Source: Scandinavium sp036409475
Lineage (GTDB): Bacteria > Pseudomonadota > Gammaproteobacteria > Enterobacterales > Enterobacteriaceae
Length of the DNA: 64,000 bases
Assembly (NCBI RefSeq): GCF_036409475.1
Contig: NZ_JAYRCK010000023.1
Span: 29,374-93,373, forward strand
Direction of reading: 5' to 3'
The notes beneath the pieces are model-generated. The model saw only the letters and a program-made list of their open reading frames with translations. It was not told the origin of the DNA and made no database searches. Both the position numbers and the translations under genes were made by a program. This document shows positions 26,585 to 35,448 of this stretch, piece after piece. Position 1 is the stretch's first letter. Every line of letters begins with the position of its first letter.

Positions 26585-26603
26585 GACTGCCCTCGTTGCT
26601 TGC

Positions 26604-27518
26604 TTATCGTCCGGTGACTAAAAAAGCCGTCAGCATCAATTTGGCTCTGGCAATTTGCGGCTGGAAAACGGCGTTGTGGGCGTTATCAGCCACGGCAATC
26701 GCCTCCGCGATTTGTGCCATTTGCTCAGAGGCCATTTCATGGTCGCTTGCCAGCGCCGTGCGGATAAACGCGACCGCTTTCAGCACTTCCGCTCTTGCCG
26801 CGTGGTTGCCCCGTAACCAAAGCTCTTCGTGATACTGCCAGTGCGCGAGCGCCGCCTCCAGTGCTGCGTTGCCTTCAGCGGTAAATTCCGCAGGTTTCAG
26901 TGCTCGTTCGGCATTCCCCTGCGCCAGATGATATCCTCGTGCCGCTTTACTGAGACTTCCCTGACGCAAAACTCCGGCAGAAAGCAGTTGTTCGGCGATT
27001 TCCAGAATATCTTCAACTTCGCCATGAAGCAGTTCCAGCTCCAGTTCGCAGAGAGCTTCCTGATGCCCACCAGCCGCGACCTCGCCCAAATCCAGCGCCA
27101 GTTCGACACGGCTCTGATTGTGGTTAATCAGCCATTTTTCACGGTAAAAATCGGTGCTGAATAACGGCTTCACCTGAGAGGCCAGCGAACCGGGTAATTT
27201 GCCCTCGGGCCACACTTCCGCAGGCAGCTTTTCCAGCGCCAGTTCAGGCTTATCCAGATCGATATTGTATTCAGGACGCTGATGCAAACCGCCCACCACA
27301 CGCCCCGCGATTTTCATCGTCATTTCATAGCGACCGTTGTGGCCGCGGATGCGCAGGCCCATGTCGTGTTTACGCAGCCAGTTGTCTGGCGTTTCATAGT
27401 AAATATTGAGTAATTGCGCGGCCGGAACGTGTTCCGCAGAGAGGCTGTTGAGCTGCTGGCGCAAGGTATCGACCCCCTGCGGCTCAACGATGAACTTCAA
27501 TTCGATTTCCTGATCCAT
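26604..27518 (-). CDS. ygiF: YgiF inorganic triphosphatase with a shortened CHAD domain
   Basis: The CYTH domain (residues 1 to about 200) is complete, with the E-I-E-L-K-F signature at 4-9, R-I-R and K-A-A-R-G-Y-H-L-A. CYTH proteins form a tunnel that hydrolyses inorganic triphosphate. The following CHAD domain begins normally (A-L-A-H-W-Q-Y-H-E-E-L-W) but stops after A-F-L-V-T-G-R, giving 304 residues; the E. coli protein has 433. About 130 C-terminal residues are missing, and glnE begins right after. The catalytic half should still work; binding to polyphosphate by CHAD is probably lost. Confidence 0.9.
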   Translation of the reverse strand: MDQEIELKFIVEPQGVDTLRQQLNSLSAEHVPAAQLLNIYYETPDNWLRKHDMGLRIRGHNGRYEMTMKIAGRVVGGLHQRPEYNIDLDKPELALEKLPAEVWPEGKLPGSLASQVKPLFSTDFYREKWLINHNQSRVELALDLGEVAAGGHQEALCELELELLHGEVEDILEIAEQLLSAGVLRQGSLSKAARGYHLAQGNAERALKPAEFTAEGNAALEAALAHWQYHEELWLRGNHAARAEVLKAVAFIRTALASDHEMASEQMAQIAEAIAVADNAHNAVFQPQIARAKLMLTAFLVTGR

Positions 27519-27717
27519 GACTGATTTCTTATGGTTGCGAAGCCTTGATTGAACGTTACGCCGAACTTACGCGCATCTTTTTTGTCAGTAGAGTGTATTT
27601 CGCGGTACTTTGCCATGCAATCTCCTCCTGGAGGATTCTGATTGCGGCAGAATGCCTGGCATCGTCAGACTGATGCCATTACTATCATTTCACTTTATGA
27701 CAATAACGAATGACCTG

Positions 27718-28338
27718 ATGCCTAAATTACGCCTGATTGGATTAACTTTATTAGCGCTTAGCGCAACTGCTGCCGTTCACGCGGAAGAAACCCGTTACGT
27801 TTCAGATGAACTGAACACCTGGGTCCGCAGCGGACCAGGCGATGACTATCGTCTGGCCGGCACCGTCACCGCAGGAGAAGCGGTCACCCTCCTGCAAACC
27901 AATGACAGTACTCAATATGGACAGGTGCGTGACAGCAACGGCCGTACCGCCTGGATCCCACTCAAAGAGCTGAAGAGCGAACCGAGCTTTAAAACTCGCG
28001 TTCCAGACCTGGAAAGCCAGGTGAAAACGCTCACCGACAAGCTGAACAATATTGATGCCACCTGGAATGAGCGCACTGCAGACATGCAGAAGAAAGTCGC
28101 GGGTAGCGACAGCGTCATTAACGGGCTGAAAGAAGAGAATCAAAAGCTGAAAAACGAACTCATCGTGGCGCAGAAAAAGGTGAATGCCGCCAATCTGCAG
28201 CTCGATGACAAACAGCGCACCATCATCATGCAGTGGTTCATGTACGGTGGCGGCGTGCTGGGTGTGGGCCTGATCCTCGGCCTGGTTCTGCCGCTGCTGG
28301 TGCCAAGCCGCAAGCGCAAAGATCGCTGGATGAACTGA
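27718..28338 (+). CDS. ygiM: YgiM, SH3-domain membrane-anchored protein
   Basis: A 206-residue protein of the TIGR04211/SH3 family. It has a signal peptide (1-23), a bacterial SH3 domain (about 25-90, with T-W-V-R-S-G-P-G-D-D-Y-R), a long coiled coil (about 95-165) and one C-terminal membrane helix with a basic cytoplasmic tail (S-R-K-R-K-D-R-W-M-N). The start M-P-K-L-R-L-I-G-L matches E. coli. In E. coli it is implicated in cell-surface organisation; the mechanism is not known. cca follows in the same direction. Confidence 0.94.
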   Translation: MPKLRLIGLTLLALSATAAVHAEETRYVSDELNTWVRSGPGDDYRLAGTVTAGEAVTLLQTNDSTQYGQVRDSNGRTAWIPLKELKSEPSFKTRVPDLESQVKTLTDKLNNIDATWNERTADMQKKVAGSDSVINGLKEENQKLKNELIVAQKKVNAANLQLDDKQRTIIMQWFMYGGGVLGVGLILGLVLPLLVPSRKRKDRWMN

Positions 28339-28410
28339 CCGTCTGATTCGCAAACGCCTCTACACTTACGTATTATCTTCCGATAATCAAAGTGAGAGGG
28401 GTTGTGTGGC

Positions 28411-29649
28411 GTGAAGACATATCTGGTCGGTGGTGCGGTTCGTGATGCGTTGTTAGGCCTGCCGGTCAAAGACAAAGATTGGGTGGTTGTCGGTGCCACA
28501 CCCCAGCAGATGCTCGACGCGGGCTACCAGCAGGTAGGTCGCGATTTTCCTGTTTTTCTCCATCCTGAAAGCCACGAAGAATATGCCCTTGCGCGTACCG
28601 AGCGAAAATCCGGCTCCGGTTATACCGGCTTCACTTGTTATGCCGCTCCTGATGTCACCCTTGAACAAGATTTACTGCGCCGTGACCTGACGGTTAACGC
28701 CCTCGCGCAAAGCGAAGACGGCACGATTATCGATCCGTACCACGGTCAGAACGATCTGAAAAACCGTCTGCTTCGCCATGTTTCCCCTGCCTTCAGTGAA
28801 GATCCTTTACGCGTGCTGCGCGTGGCGCGCTTTGCCGCTCGTTACGCTCACCTGAGCTTCCGCATTGCCGATGAAACCATGGCGTTGATGCGTGAAATGA
28901 CGGCGGCAGGCGAGCTTGAACATCTCACGCCGGAGCGCGTCTGGAAGGAAACCGAGAACGCACTTGGCACCCGCAATCCTCAGGTCTATTTCCAGACGCT
29001 GCGCGACTGCGGCGCGTTAAAGGTCCTGTTCCCGGAAATTGATGCGCTGTACGGCGTGCCTGCTCCGGCGAAGTGGCACCCTGAAATCGACACTGGCGTG
29101 CATACGCTGATGACGCTGACGATGGCTGCGATGCTTTCGCCTGCACTGGATGTCCGTTTCGCAACGCTTTGCCACGACCTGGGCAAAGGGCTTACGCCAA
29201 AAGAGTTCTGGCCTCGCCATCACGGCCACGGCCCGGCAGGGGTGAAACTCGTCGAGCAATTGTGCGCTCGTTTACGCGTGCCGAATGAAATGCGAGATCT
29301 GGCCAAGCTGGTCGCGGAATTTCACGACCTCATCCACACCATGCCCATTCTTAAACCGGCAACCATCGTGAAGCTGTTTGATTCGATTGATGCGTGGCGC
29401 AAGCCGCAGCGTGTGGAGCAAATCGCCCTCACCAGCGAAGCCGACGTGCGTGGGCGTACCACGTTCGAAGCCTGTGATTATCCGCAAGGGCGTTTACTGC
29501 GTGAAGCGTGGATCGTTGCAAAATCCGTGCCGACCAAACCGGTCATCGAGGCAGGATTTAAAGGGCCGGAAGTCAGGGAGGAACTGACGCGACGCCGTAT
29601 CGAAGCCGTCGCGCAGTGGAAAGAAAAACGCTGTCCGCAGGTTACATGA
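28411..29649 (+). CDS. cca: Multifunctional CCA tRNA nucleotidyltransferase
   Basis: Cca adds and repairs the 3' CCA end of tRNAs. The start is GTG at 28411 (M-K-T-Y-L-V-G-G-A-V-R-D), giving 412 residues as in E. coli, where the start is also GTG; a TTG three codons earlier is less likely. The nucleotidyltransferase motif (D-K-D-W-V-V-V-G), R-R-D-L-T-V-N-A and the C-terminal HD domain (L-C-H-D-L-G-K-G) are present, so phosphatase and phosphodiesterase activity is expected. Its 3' end overlaps the convergent uppP by 8 bp. Confidence 0.97.
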   Translation: MKTYLVGGAVRDALLGLPVKDKDWVVVGATPQQMLDAGYQQVGRDFPVFLHPESHEEYALARTERKSGSGYTGFTCYAAPDVTLEQDLLRRDLTVNALAQSEDGTIIDPYHGQNDLKNRLLRHVSPAFSEDPLRVLRVARFAARYAHLSFRIADETMALMREMTAAGELEHLTPERVWKETENALGTRNPQVYFQTLRDCGALKVLFPEIDALYGVPAPAKWHPEIDTGVHTLMTLTMAAMLSPALDVRFATLCHDLGKGLTPKEFWPRHHGHGPAGVKLVEQLCARLRVPNEMRDLAKLVAEFHDLIHTMPILKPATIVKLFDSIDAWRKPQRVEQIALTSEADVRGRTTFEACDYPQGRLLREAWIVAKSVPTKPVIEAGFKGPEVREELTRRRIEAVAQWKEKRCPQVT

Positions 29650-30463
29650 ACACCGCGTAAACCGCTGCCGCCACAATGAAGCGATAGATAGCAAACGGGA
29701 TAAAGGTGATGCGTTTGATGATGTGCAGGAAGGTTTTAATCGCAAACAGCGCTACCACGAACGCCGTGATAAAGCCGACAGCAAACATCGGAATATCTGA
29801 GGTGGTCAGGAAGCCGATGCTTTTGTAGAGATCGAGCGCAGTCGCGCCCATCATCATCGGCACCGCCAGCAGGAAAGAAAACTCTGCCGCAGCATAACGG
29901 CTCACGCCAATCAGCATCCCGCCCGCAATGGTTGACCCGGAGCGGGAGAAACCCGGCCACAACGCCAGACACTGGAAACAGCCAATCGCAAACGCCTGGC
30001 CATAGGTCATATCGTCCAGGCCCATTGCGCGTGGCTGTTTTGGCTTAAACACTTCCGCCGCAATCAGCAACACGCCGCCGACCACCAGCGCATACATCAC
30101 GTTCACCGGGTTAAACAGTGCCTTGATGGCATCGTGTAACACAAGCCCAAGCACCACGGCCGGGATCATCGCCAGCAAAACGTGAATCAGAGACAGACGC
30201 CCGCTGCCTTCGCCTTCATGTACCGGCGGGCGGCCGAAGTGAATGCCAATCAGGCCAAACAGCCGACGCCAGAACATCACGACCACGGCCAGAATCGACC
30301 CTAACTGGATAACCACTTCGAAGGTTTTCGCCGTCTCTCCCTCAAACCCCAGCAGATGGCCCACGATAATCATGTGGCCCGTGCTGGACACCGGCAAAAA
30401 TTCTGTCAGTCCTTCGACAACACCCAGGATAGCCGCTACCAGCAGCGAGTGCATATCGCTCAT
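29642..30463 (-). CDS. uppP: Undecaprenyl-diphosphatase UppP (BacA)
   Basis: A polytopic membrane enzyme of 273 residues that recycles the undecaprenyl carrier for cell-wall synthesis; overexpression confers bacitracin resistance. The two catalytic motifs are E-G-L-T-E-F-L-P-V-S-S-T-G-H near residue 17 and P-G-F-S-R-S-G-S-T in the middle. The second of two adjacent Met codons (M-S-D-M-H) is the E. coli start. The gene overlaps cca tail to tail. Confidence 0.97.
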   Translation of the reverse strand: MSDMHSLLVAAILGVVEGLTEFLPVSSTGHMIIVGHLLGFEGETAKTFEVVIQLGSILAVVVMFWRRLFGLIGIHFGRPPVHEGEGSGRLSLIHVLLAMIPAVVLGLVLHDAIKALFNPVNVMYALVVGGVLLIAAEVFKPKQPRAMGLDDMTYGQAFAIGCFQCLALWPGFSRSGSTIAGGMLIGVSRYAAAEFSFLLAVPMMMGATALDLYKSIGFLTTSDIPMFAVGFITAFVVALFAIKTFLHIIKRITFIPFAIYRFIVAAAVYAVFM

Positions 30464-30571
30464 CAAATAAACCCTTAAAGTAAAGAAAAAAATGAAAAAT
30501 AAGACAGCTAACTCTACGTCAGCATTAAGACATATCTATCGGTGTTTCGTTTAACGATGATGAATCTAAAC

Positions 30572-30934
30572 TTATCCTTTCGGAATTGTGCCACGCTCGA
30601 TGATCACCCCCACGTTTGCCGCTCGTGCCACAGCGCCAGGTTTGCTCAGTTTGATGCGCACCCACGGTGAGTTAAAACGCGTCAGTAAGAGCTGAGCGAC
30701 CTCTTCCGCAACACGCTCCACCAGTGCGAATTTCCCGCCTTCTACGTGAGCGATCACTGCTTCGCTGATATCGGCATAGCTCAGGCAATCTTCAACGTTG
30801 TCGCTGACGGCCGATTTCCGGTTGTCCCACGCCATTTCGATATCGAACACCAGCTTCTGTTCAATGGTCTGTTCCCAGTCGTAAACACCAATGGTGGTGA
30901 TTGTCGAAAGTTGCTCTATAAATACAATATCCAT
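30572..30934 (-). CDS. folB: Dihydroneopterin aldolase FolB
   Basis: FolB converts dihydroneopterin to hydroxymethyl-dihydropterin in folate synthesis. The start M-D-I-V-F-I-E-Q-L gives 120 residues (family about 120). Active-site features are the conserved D-Y/W region I-G-V-Y-D-W-E and the late K-P-G-A-V-A-R-A. The longer frame upstream overlaps plsY's promoter and is rejected. It is divergent from plsY. Confidence 0.94.
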   Translation of the reverse strand: MDIVFIEQLSTITTIGVYDWEQTIEQKLVFDIEMAWDNRKSAVSDNVEDCLSYADISEAVIAHVEGGKFALVERVAEEVAQLLLTRFNSPWVRIKLSKPGAVARAANVGVIIERGTIPKG

Positions 30935-31041
30935 CACGCCCTGCCTGCTTTTTGCCCGCGCCGGATACCACTTCCGGCAAAATATGCGTATTATCCACAG
31001 ATGAAGAGAATACCGATACATTTTCAAAACGGAACAGCGTT

Positions 31042-31653
31042 ATGAGTGCAATCGCGCCTGGAATGGTCTTCCTCGCCTACCTTTGCGGCTCAATTTCCAG
31101 CGCCATTCTGGTCTGTCGCCTCGCGGGTCTGCCTGATCCCCGTGAAAGCGGCTCTGGTAACCCCGGAGCGACCAACGTTTTACGAATTGGCGGCAAGGGA
31201 GCAGCCGTAGCTGTACTGATCTTCGACATCCTCAAAGGCATGTTGCCGACGTGGGGCGCCTGGGCTTTGGGGTTTACCCCGTTCTGGCTCGGGATGGTCG
31301 CCATCGCCGCTTGTCTCGGTCACATCTGGCCGGTCTTCTTTGGTTTTCGCGGCGGTAAAGGGGTTGCCACTGCCTTTGGTGCCATCGCACCGATTGGCTG
31401 GGATCTCACCGGCGTGATGGCTGGCACCTGGCTTTTAACTATTTTGCTGAGCGGCTATTCCTCGCTTGGGGCGATAGTCAGTGCGCTGGTTGCGCCGTTT
31501 TACGTCTGGTGGTTTATGCCGCAGTACACCTTCCCGGTGTCGATGCTTTCCTGCCTTATCTTACTGCGCCACCATGACAACATTCAGCGCCTGTGGCGTC
31601 GGCAAGAAACCAAAATCTGGACCCGCCTGAGAAAAAATAAACCGCAGGACTAA
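31042..31653 (+). CDS. plsY: Glycerol-3-phosphate acyltransferase PlsY
   Basis: A five-helix membrane enzyme of 203 residues that acylates glycerol-3-phosphate using acyl-phosphate. Family loops are complete: G-S-G-N-P-G-A-T-N-V-L-R (motif 1, residues 34-45), G-H-I-W-P-V-F-F-G-F-R-G-G-K-G-V-A-T (motif 2) and a later basic tail. The start M-S-A-I-A-P-G is taken by homology. Confidence 0.95.
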   Translation: MSAIAPGMVFLAYLCGSISSAILVCRLAGLPDPRESGSGNPGATNVLRIGGKGAAVAVLIFDILKGMLPTWGAWALGFTPFWLGMVAIAACLGHIWPVFFGFRGGKGVATAFGAIAPIGWDLTGVMAGTWLLTILLSGYSSLGAIVSALVAPFYVWWFMPQYTFPVSMLSCLILLRHHDNIQRLWRRQETKIWTRLRKNKPQD

Positions 31654-31711
31654 GCCCTTCTCCTCGCCGTCCAATGGGCGGCGACATCAATTATTACATT
31701 GACTTAACATC

Positions 31712-31726
31712 ATAAGCCTTTCCTAT
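31712..31726 (+). promoter_or_regulatory. Candidate Nac site upstream of ureD
   Basis: ATAAGCCTTTCCTAT fits the Nac (nitrogen assimilation control) pattern ATA-N6-TNN-TAT; the known consensus has G before TAT where this has C. It lies 72 bp upstream of the TTG start. In Klebsiella, Nac activates the urease operon under nitrogen limitation (established). No ureR-type activator is encoded nearby. Confidence 0.45.
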
Positions 31727-31797
31727 GACCTGCAAATTCCTCTGCTGATCCATACTCATTAGCGTCTGATTAATCACGCAATTGCAGAGGTGCCGCT

Positions 31798-32622
31798 TTG
31801 TCTGGCGCAGGACTGGAGAGTGACAAAAAAGGCTGGCATGCCACGCTCGCCTTACAGTTCCGCCATACGCCGGAAAAAACGGTGCTGGCCTCTGCTCGCC
31901 ATTCGGGTCCGTTGACCGTTCAGCGCCCTTTTTATCCCGAAGAAAACACCTGCCATCTTTATCTGCTGCATCCCCCCGGCGGCATAGTCGGCGGCGATGA
32001 ACTGGATATCAACGTCACCCTGGAACCTAACAGCCACGCGCTGATCACCATGCCCGGCGCCAGTAAGTTTTACCGCAGCCACGGCCCGCAGGCGCGGCTC
32101 AGCCAGCGTTTTGACCTTGCGGAAAATGCGATTCTCGAATGGCTGCCGCAGGACACCATTTTCTTCCCCGCAGCCCGTGCCCAGCTTCACACCGTGTTCC
32201 ATCTACATGAGCGCTCGCAGCTGCTGGCCTGGGAATTGTTTTGCCTCGGGCGGCCAGTGATGGGTGAAGCTTTCGGGCAAGGTGAAATTTCCAGCCGCCT
32301 TGAAGTCTGGAAAAGCGGAATGCCGCTGCTGATGGAACGCCTGCACCTTGCCGACAGCGATCTCAGCGCGGTGGCAGCACAACCCTGGGTCGGTAACCTG
32401 CTGTTCTATCCGGCAACTGAAAATATGCTGGAAGGCGTTCGCGAGTTGTTAACTCCGCTGAATTTTTATGCCGGGGCAACGTTGACCGACAACCTGCTGA
32501 CGGTGCGCTTTTTATCGCACGACAACATTATCTGCCAACGCGCGATGCGAGAAATCTGGCAATACCTGCGCCCGCAGTTGCTCAACAAATCCCCTGTGTT
32601 ACCCCGAATCTGGCAGACCTGA
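31798..32622 (+). CDS. ureD: Urease accessory protein UreD (UreH)
   Basis: UreD is the first scaffold for nickel insertion; it binds apo-urease with UreF and UreG. The 274-residue product is recognisable by L-H-P-P-G-G-I-V-G-G-D-E-L (about 60-72), the F-Y-R-S-H-G segment and the end S-P-V-L-P-R-I-W. The start is TTG at 31798, supported by AGAGG at 31786-31790 with 7-bp spacing; no ATG occurs in frame before the conserved region. It heads a compact seven-gene operon. Confidence 0.94.
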   Translation: MSGAGLESDKKGWHATLALQFRHTPEKTVLASARHSGPLTVQRPFYPEENTCHLYLLHPPGGIVGGDELDINVTLEPNSHALITMPGASKFYRSHGPQARLSQRFDLAENAILEWLPQDTIFFPAARAQLHTVFHLHERSQLLAWELFCLGRPVMGEAFGQGEISSRLEVWKSGMPLLMERLHLADSDLSAVAAQPWVGNLLFYPATENMLEGVRELLTPLNFYAGATLTDNLLTVRFLSHDNIICQRAMREIWQYLRPQLLNKSPVLPRIWQT

Positions 32623-32631
32623 GAGACCGCT

Positions 32632-32934
32632 ATGGAACTGACGCCAAGAGAAAAAGATAAATTGCTGTTATTTACCGCCGCGCTGGTGGCCGAGCGCCGC
32701 CTGGCCCGTGGCCTGCGACTCAACTACCCCGAGTCCGTGGCCCTGATCAGCGCCTTCATCATGGAAGGTGCCCGCGACGGGAAAAGCGTGGCTTCGCTGA
32801 TGGAAGACGGCCGCCATGTCTTAACCCGCGATCAGGTGATGGAAGGCGTGCCAGAGATGATCCCGGATATTCAGGTTGAAGCCACGTTTCCGGATGGCTC
32901 CAAACTAGTCACCGTTCATAACCCGATAATCTGA
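32632..32934 (+). CDS. ureA: Urease gamma subunit UreA
   Basis: A 100-residue structural subunit of the (UreABC)3 urease. The all-helical protein opens M-E-L-T-P-R-E-K-D-K-L and ends T-V-H-N-P-I, the usual family start and end. Spacing to ureD is 9 bp and to ureB 10 bp. It has no catalytic residues itself. Confidence 0.97.
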   Translation: MELTPREKDKLLLFTAALVAERRLARGLRLNYPESVALISAFIMEGARDGKSVASLMEDGRHVLTRDQVMEGVPEMIPDIQVEATFPDGSKLVTVHNPII

Positions 32935-32944
32935 AGAGGCTTTC

Positions 32945-33262
32945 ATGATCCCCGGTGAATACAAGATCCAGAGCGGCAGCATTGCGATGAACTCAGGGCG
33001 AGAAACGCGAAAAACGATCGTCGAAAACCACGGCGACAGGCCGATTCAGGTGGGATCGCACTATCACTTTTACGAGGTTAACCCCGCGCTGAAATTCGAT
33101 CGCGAAGCCTGTAAGGGCTATCGCCTGAATATTCCGGCAGGCACCGCCGTGCGCTTCGAGCCAGGGCAAAAACGTGAGGTCGAGCTGGTCGCAGTAGCAG
33201 GCAACAAACGCATTTTCGGCTTTCGTGGCGAGGTCATGGGCGAGCTGGAGGCAAAACCATGA
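32945..33262 (+). CDS. ureB: Urease beta subunit UreB
   Basis: A 105-residue beta subunit, all-beta, opening M-I-P-G-E-Y. Family signatures include N-H-G-D-R-P-I-Q-V-G-S-H-Y-H-F and G-T-A-V-R-F-E-P-G. Its stop overlaps ureC by 4 bp (ATGA), coupling translation of the two largest structural subunits. Confidence 0.97.
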   Translation: MIPGEYKIQSGSIAMNSGRETRKTIVENHGDRPIQVGSHYHFYEVNPALKFDREACKGYRLNIPAGTAVRFEPGQKREVELVAVAGNKRIFGFRGEVMGELEAKP

Positions 33263-34962
33263 GCGAGATTTCCCGCCAGGCCTATGCGGACATGTTCGGC
33301 CCGACAACCGGCGATAAAGTGCGGCTTGCCGATACCGAGCTATGGATTGAAGTGGAAGACGATCTGACCACTTACGGCGAAGAGGTGAAATTTGGTGGCG
33401 GCAAGGTTATCCGCGACGGCATGGGTCAGGGCCAGATGACCGCCGACGCCTGCGTGGATCTGGTGCTGACCAACGCGCTGATTGTCGATCACTGGGGGAT
33501 CGTTAAAGCCGATATCGGCGTGAAAGACGGCAGGATCTTCGCCGTCGGCAAAGCGGGCAACCCGGATATCCAACCCAACGTGACGATCCCGATTGGCGCT
33601 GGCACAGAAGTGATCGCCGCCGAAGGGAAGATCGTCACCGCGGGTGGGATCGACACCCACATTCACTGGATCTGCCCACAGCAGGCCGAAGAAGCTTTAG
33701 TTTCCGGAGTCACAACCATGATCGGCGGCGGCACTGGCCCGGCGGCAGGCACCAACGCAACCACCTGCACGCCTGGCCCGTGGTATATCAGCCGGATGCT
33801 TCAGGCGATTGATTCGTTGCCCGTCAACATCGGCCTGCTCGGCAAAGGCAACGGCTCAAATCCTGATGCTTTACGTGAACAAGTCGCAGCAGGCGTCGTT
33901 GGCCTGAAAATTCATGAAGACTGGGGCTCAACGCCCGCGGCAATCGACTGTTCGCTGACGGTGGCAGAGGAAATGGATATTCAGGTCGCGCTGCACAGCG
34001 ACACCCTCAACGAGGCTGGCTTTGTGGAAGACACGCTGGCCGCCATTGGCGATCGCACCATTCACACCTTCCACACGGAAGGCGCGGGCGGCGGCCATGC
34101 ACCGGATATTATCACCGCCTGTTCGCGGCCGAATATTTTGCCCTCTTCCACCAACCCGACGCTGCCGTACACCGTTAATACCCTCGACGAGCATCTCGAT
34201 ATGCTGATGGTTTGCCACCACCTGTCGCCGGATATCGCTGAAGATGTAGCATTTGCCGAATCGCGTATTCGTCGTGAAACCATTGCCGCAGAAGACGTCC
34301 TGCATGACATCGGCGCGTTCTCGCTCACCTCTTCGGATTCACAGGCCATGGGTCGCGTCGGGGAAGTCATTCTTCGCACCTGGCAAGTGGCGCACCGCAT
34401 GAAAGTTCAGCGTGGCGCGCTGGAGGAAGAGCAAGGCGAGAACGATAACTTCCGCGTGAAACGTTATATCGCCAAATACACCATCAACCCGGCGCTGACG
34501 CACGGTATCGCTCATGAAGTTGGGTCGATAGAAACGGGAAAACTGGCTGATTTAGTGCTCTGGTCGCCAGCCTTTTTTGGGGTCAAACCCGCGGCGATCG
34601 TCAAAGGCGGGATGATTGTTATGGCACCAATGGGCGATATCAACGCCTCCATTCCGACACCGCAGCCCGTGCACTATCGCCCGATGTTTGGCGCACTTGG
34701 CGCGGCCCGACATCACTGCCGCCTGACGTTTCTCTCTCAAGCCGCTATCGATAACAACGTCCCTCAACAGCTTGGGCTGAAGAGCCAGATAGCGGGGGTG
34801 AAAGGCTGCCGAACGGTCAAAAAAGCCGACATGATCCACAACAGCCTGCAGCCTGATATCACCGTCGATGCACAGACCTATGAAGTGCGCGTCGACGGGC
34901 AACTCATTACCAGCGAACCCGCGGATGTGCTGCCGATGGCACAACGCTATTTTCTGTTTTAA
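33259..34962 (+). CDS. ureC: Urease alpha subunit UreC (catalytic)
   Basis: The catalytic subunit hydrolyses urea to ammonia and carbamate at a di-nickel site. All key residues are visible: H134 and H136 (H-I-H), carbamylated K217 (G-L-K-I-H-E), H219, the mobile-flap motif M-V-C-H-H-L with the conserved Cys, and a late Asp of the family. Length 567 matches Klebsiella. Intact motifs predict an active enzyme once nickel is inserted by UreDEFG. Confidence 0.98.
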   Translation: MSEISRQAYADMFGPTTGDKVRLADTELWIEVEDDLTTYGEEVKFGGGKVIRDGMGQGQMTADACVDLVLTNALIVDHWGIVKADIGVKDGRIFAVGKAGNPDIQPNVTIPIGAGTEVIAAEGKIVTAGGIDTHIHWICPQQAEEALVSGVTTMIGGGTGPAAGTNATTCTPGPWYISRMLQAIDSLPVNIGLLGKGNGSNPDALREQVAAGVVGLKIHEDWGSTPAAIDCSLTVAEEMDIQVALHSDTLNEAGFVEDTLAAIGDRTIHTFHTEGAGGGHAPDIITACSRPNILPSSTNPTLPYTVNTLDEHLDMLMVCHHLSPDIAEDVAFAESRIRRETIAAEDVLHDIGAFSLTSSDSQAMGRVGEVILRTWQVAHRMKVQRGALEEEQGENDNFRVKRYIAKYTINPALTHGIAHEVGSIETGKLADLVLWSPAFFGVKPAAIVKGGMIVMAPMGDINASIPTPQPVHYRPMFGALGAARHHCRLTFLSQAAIDNNVPQQLGLKSQIAGVKGCRTVKKADMIHNSLQPDITVDAQTYEVRVDGQLITSEPADVLPMAQRYFLF

Positions 34963-34971
34963 GGAGCGACA

Positions 34972-35448
34972 ATGCTGTATCTGACTCACCGGGTGGATAA
35001 CGCCCATCACTTCACGGCCAGCGTGACGCTCACCATCGACGTGCGAGTGAAAAGCCGCGCCAAAGTCACGCTCAGCGATGGTCGTGAAGCAGGCCTGATG
35101 CTTCCACGCGGCCTGCTGCTGAGAGGCGGCGACATTCTTTGCAGCGAAGACGGACACGAGTTTATTGCGGTAATAGCCGCCGATGAGGGCGTCTCCGTAG
35201 TGCGCTGTGATGATCCGTTCCAGCTAGCCAAAGCCTGTTACCACCTCGGTAATCGCCACGTGCCACTGCAAATCATGCCGGGTGAACTGCGTTATCACCA
35301 CGACCACGTGCTGGACGATATGCTGCGCCAGTTCGGGCTAGAAGTGAGCTTCGCGCAGTTACCTTTCGAGCCAGAAGCCGGGGCCTACACCAGCGAAGCG
35401 CAGGGGCATCACCATCATCATTCACACGATCATTCGCACAGCCACTGA
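34972..35448 (+). CDS. ureE: Urease nickel metallochaperone UreE
   Basis: UreE dimers deliver Ni2+ to the UreDFG complex. The 158-residue protein ends in a His-rich tail (from about residue 143, with five consecutive His and then alternating His) that binds several nickel ions, as in Klebsiella. The conserved interior metal site H-L-G-N-R-H (about residues 91-96) is present. Its stop overlaps the ureF start by one base (TGATG). Confidence 0.96.
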   Translation: MLYLTHRVDNAHHFTASVTLTIDVRVKSRAKVTLSDGREAGLMLPRGLLLRGGDILCSEDGHEFIAVIAADEGVSVVRCDDPFQLAKACYHLGNRHVPLQIMPGELRYHHDHVLDDMLRQFGLEVSFAQLPFEPEAGAYTSEAQGHHHHHSHDHSHSH

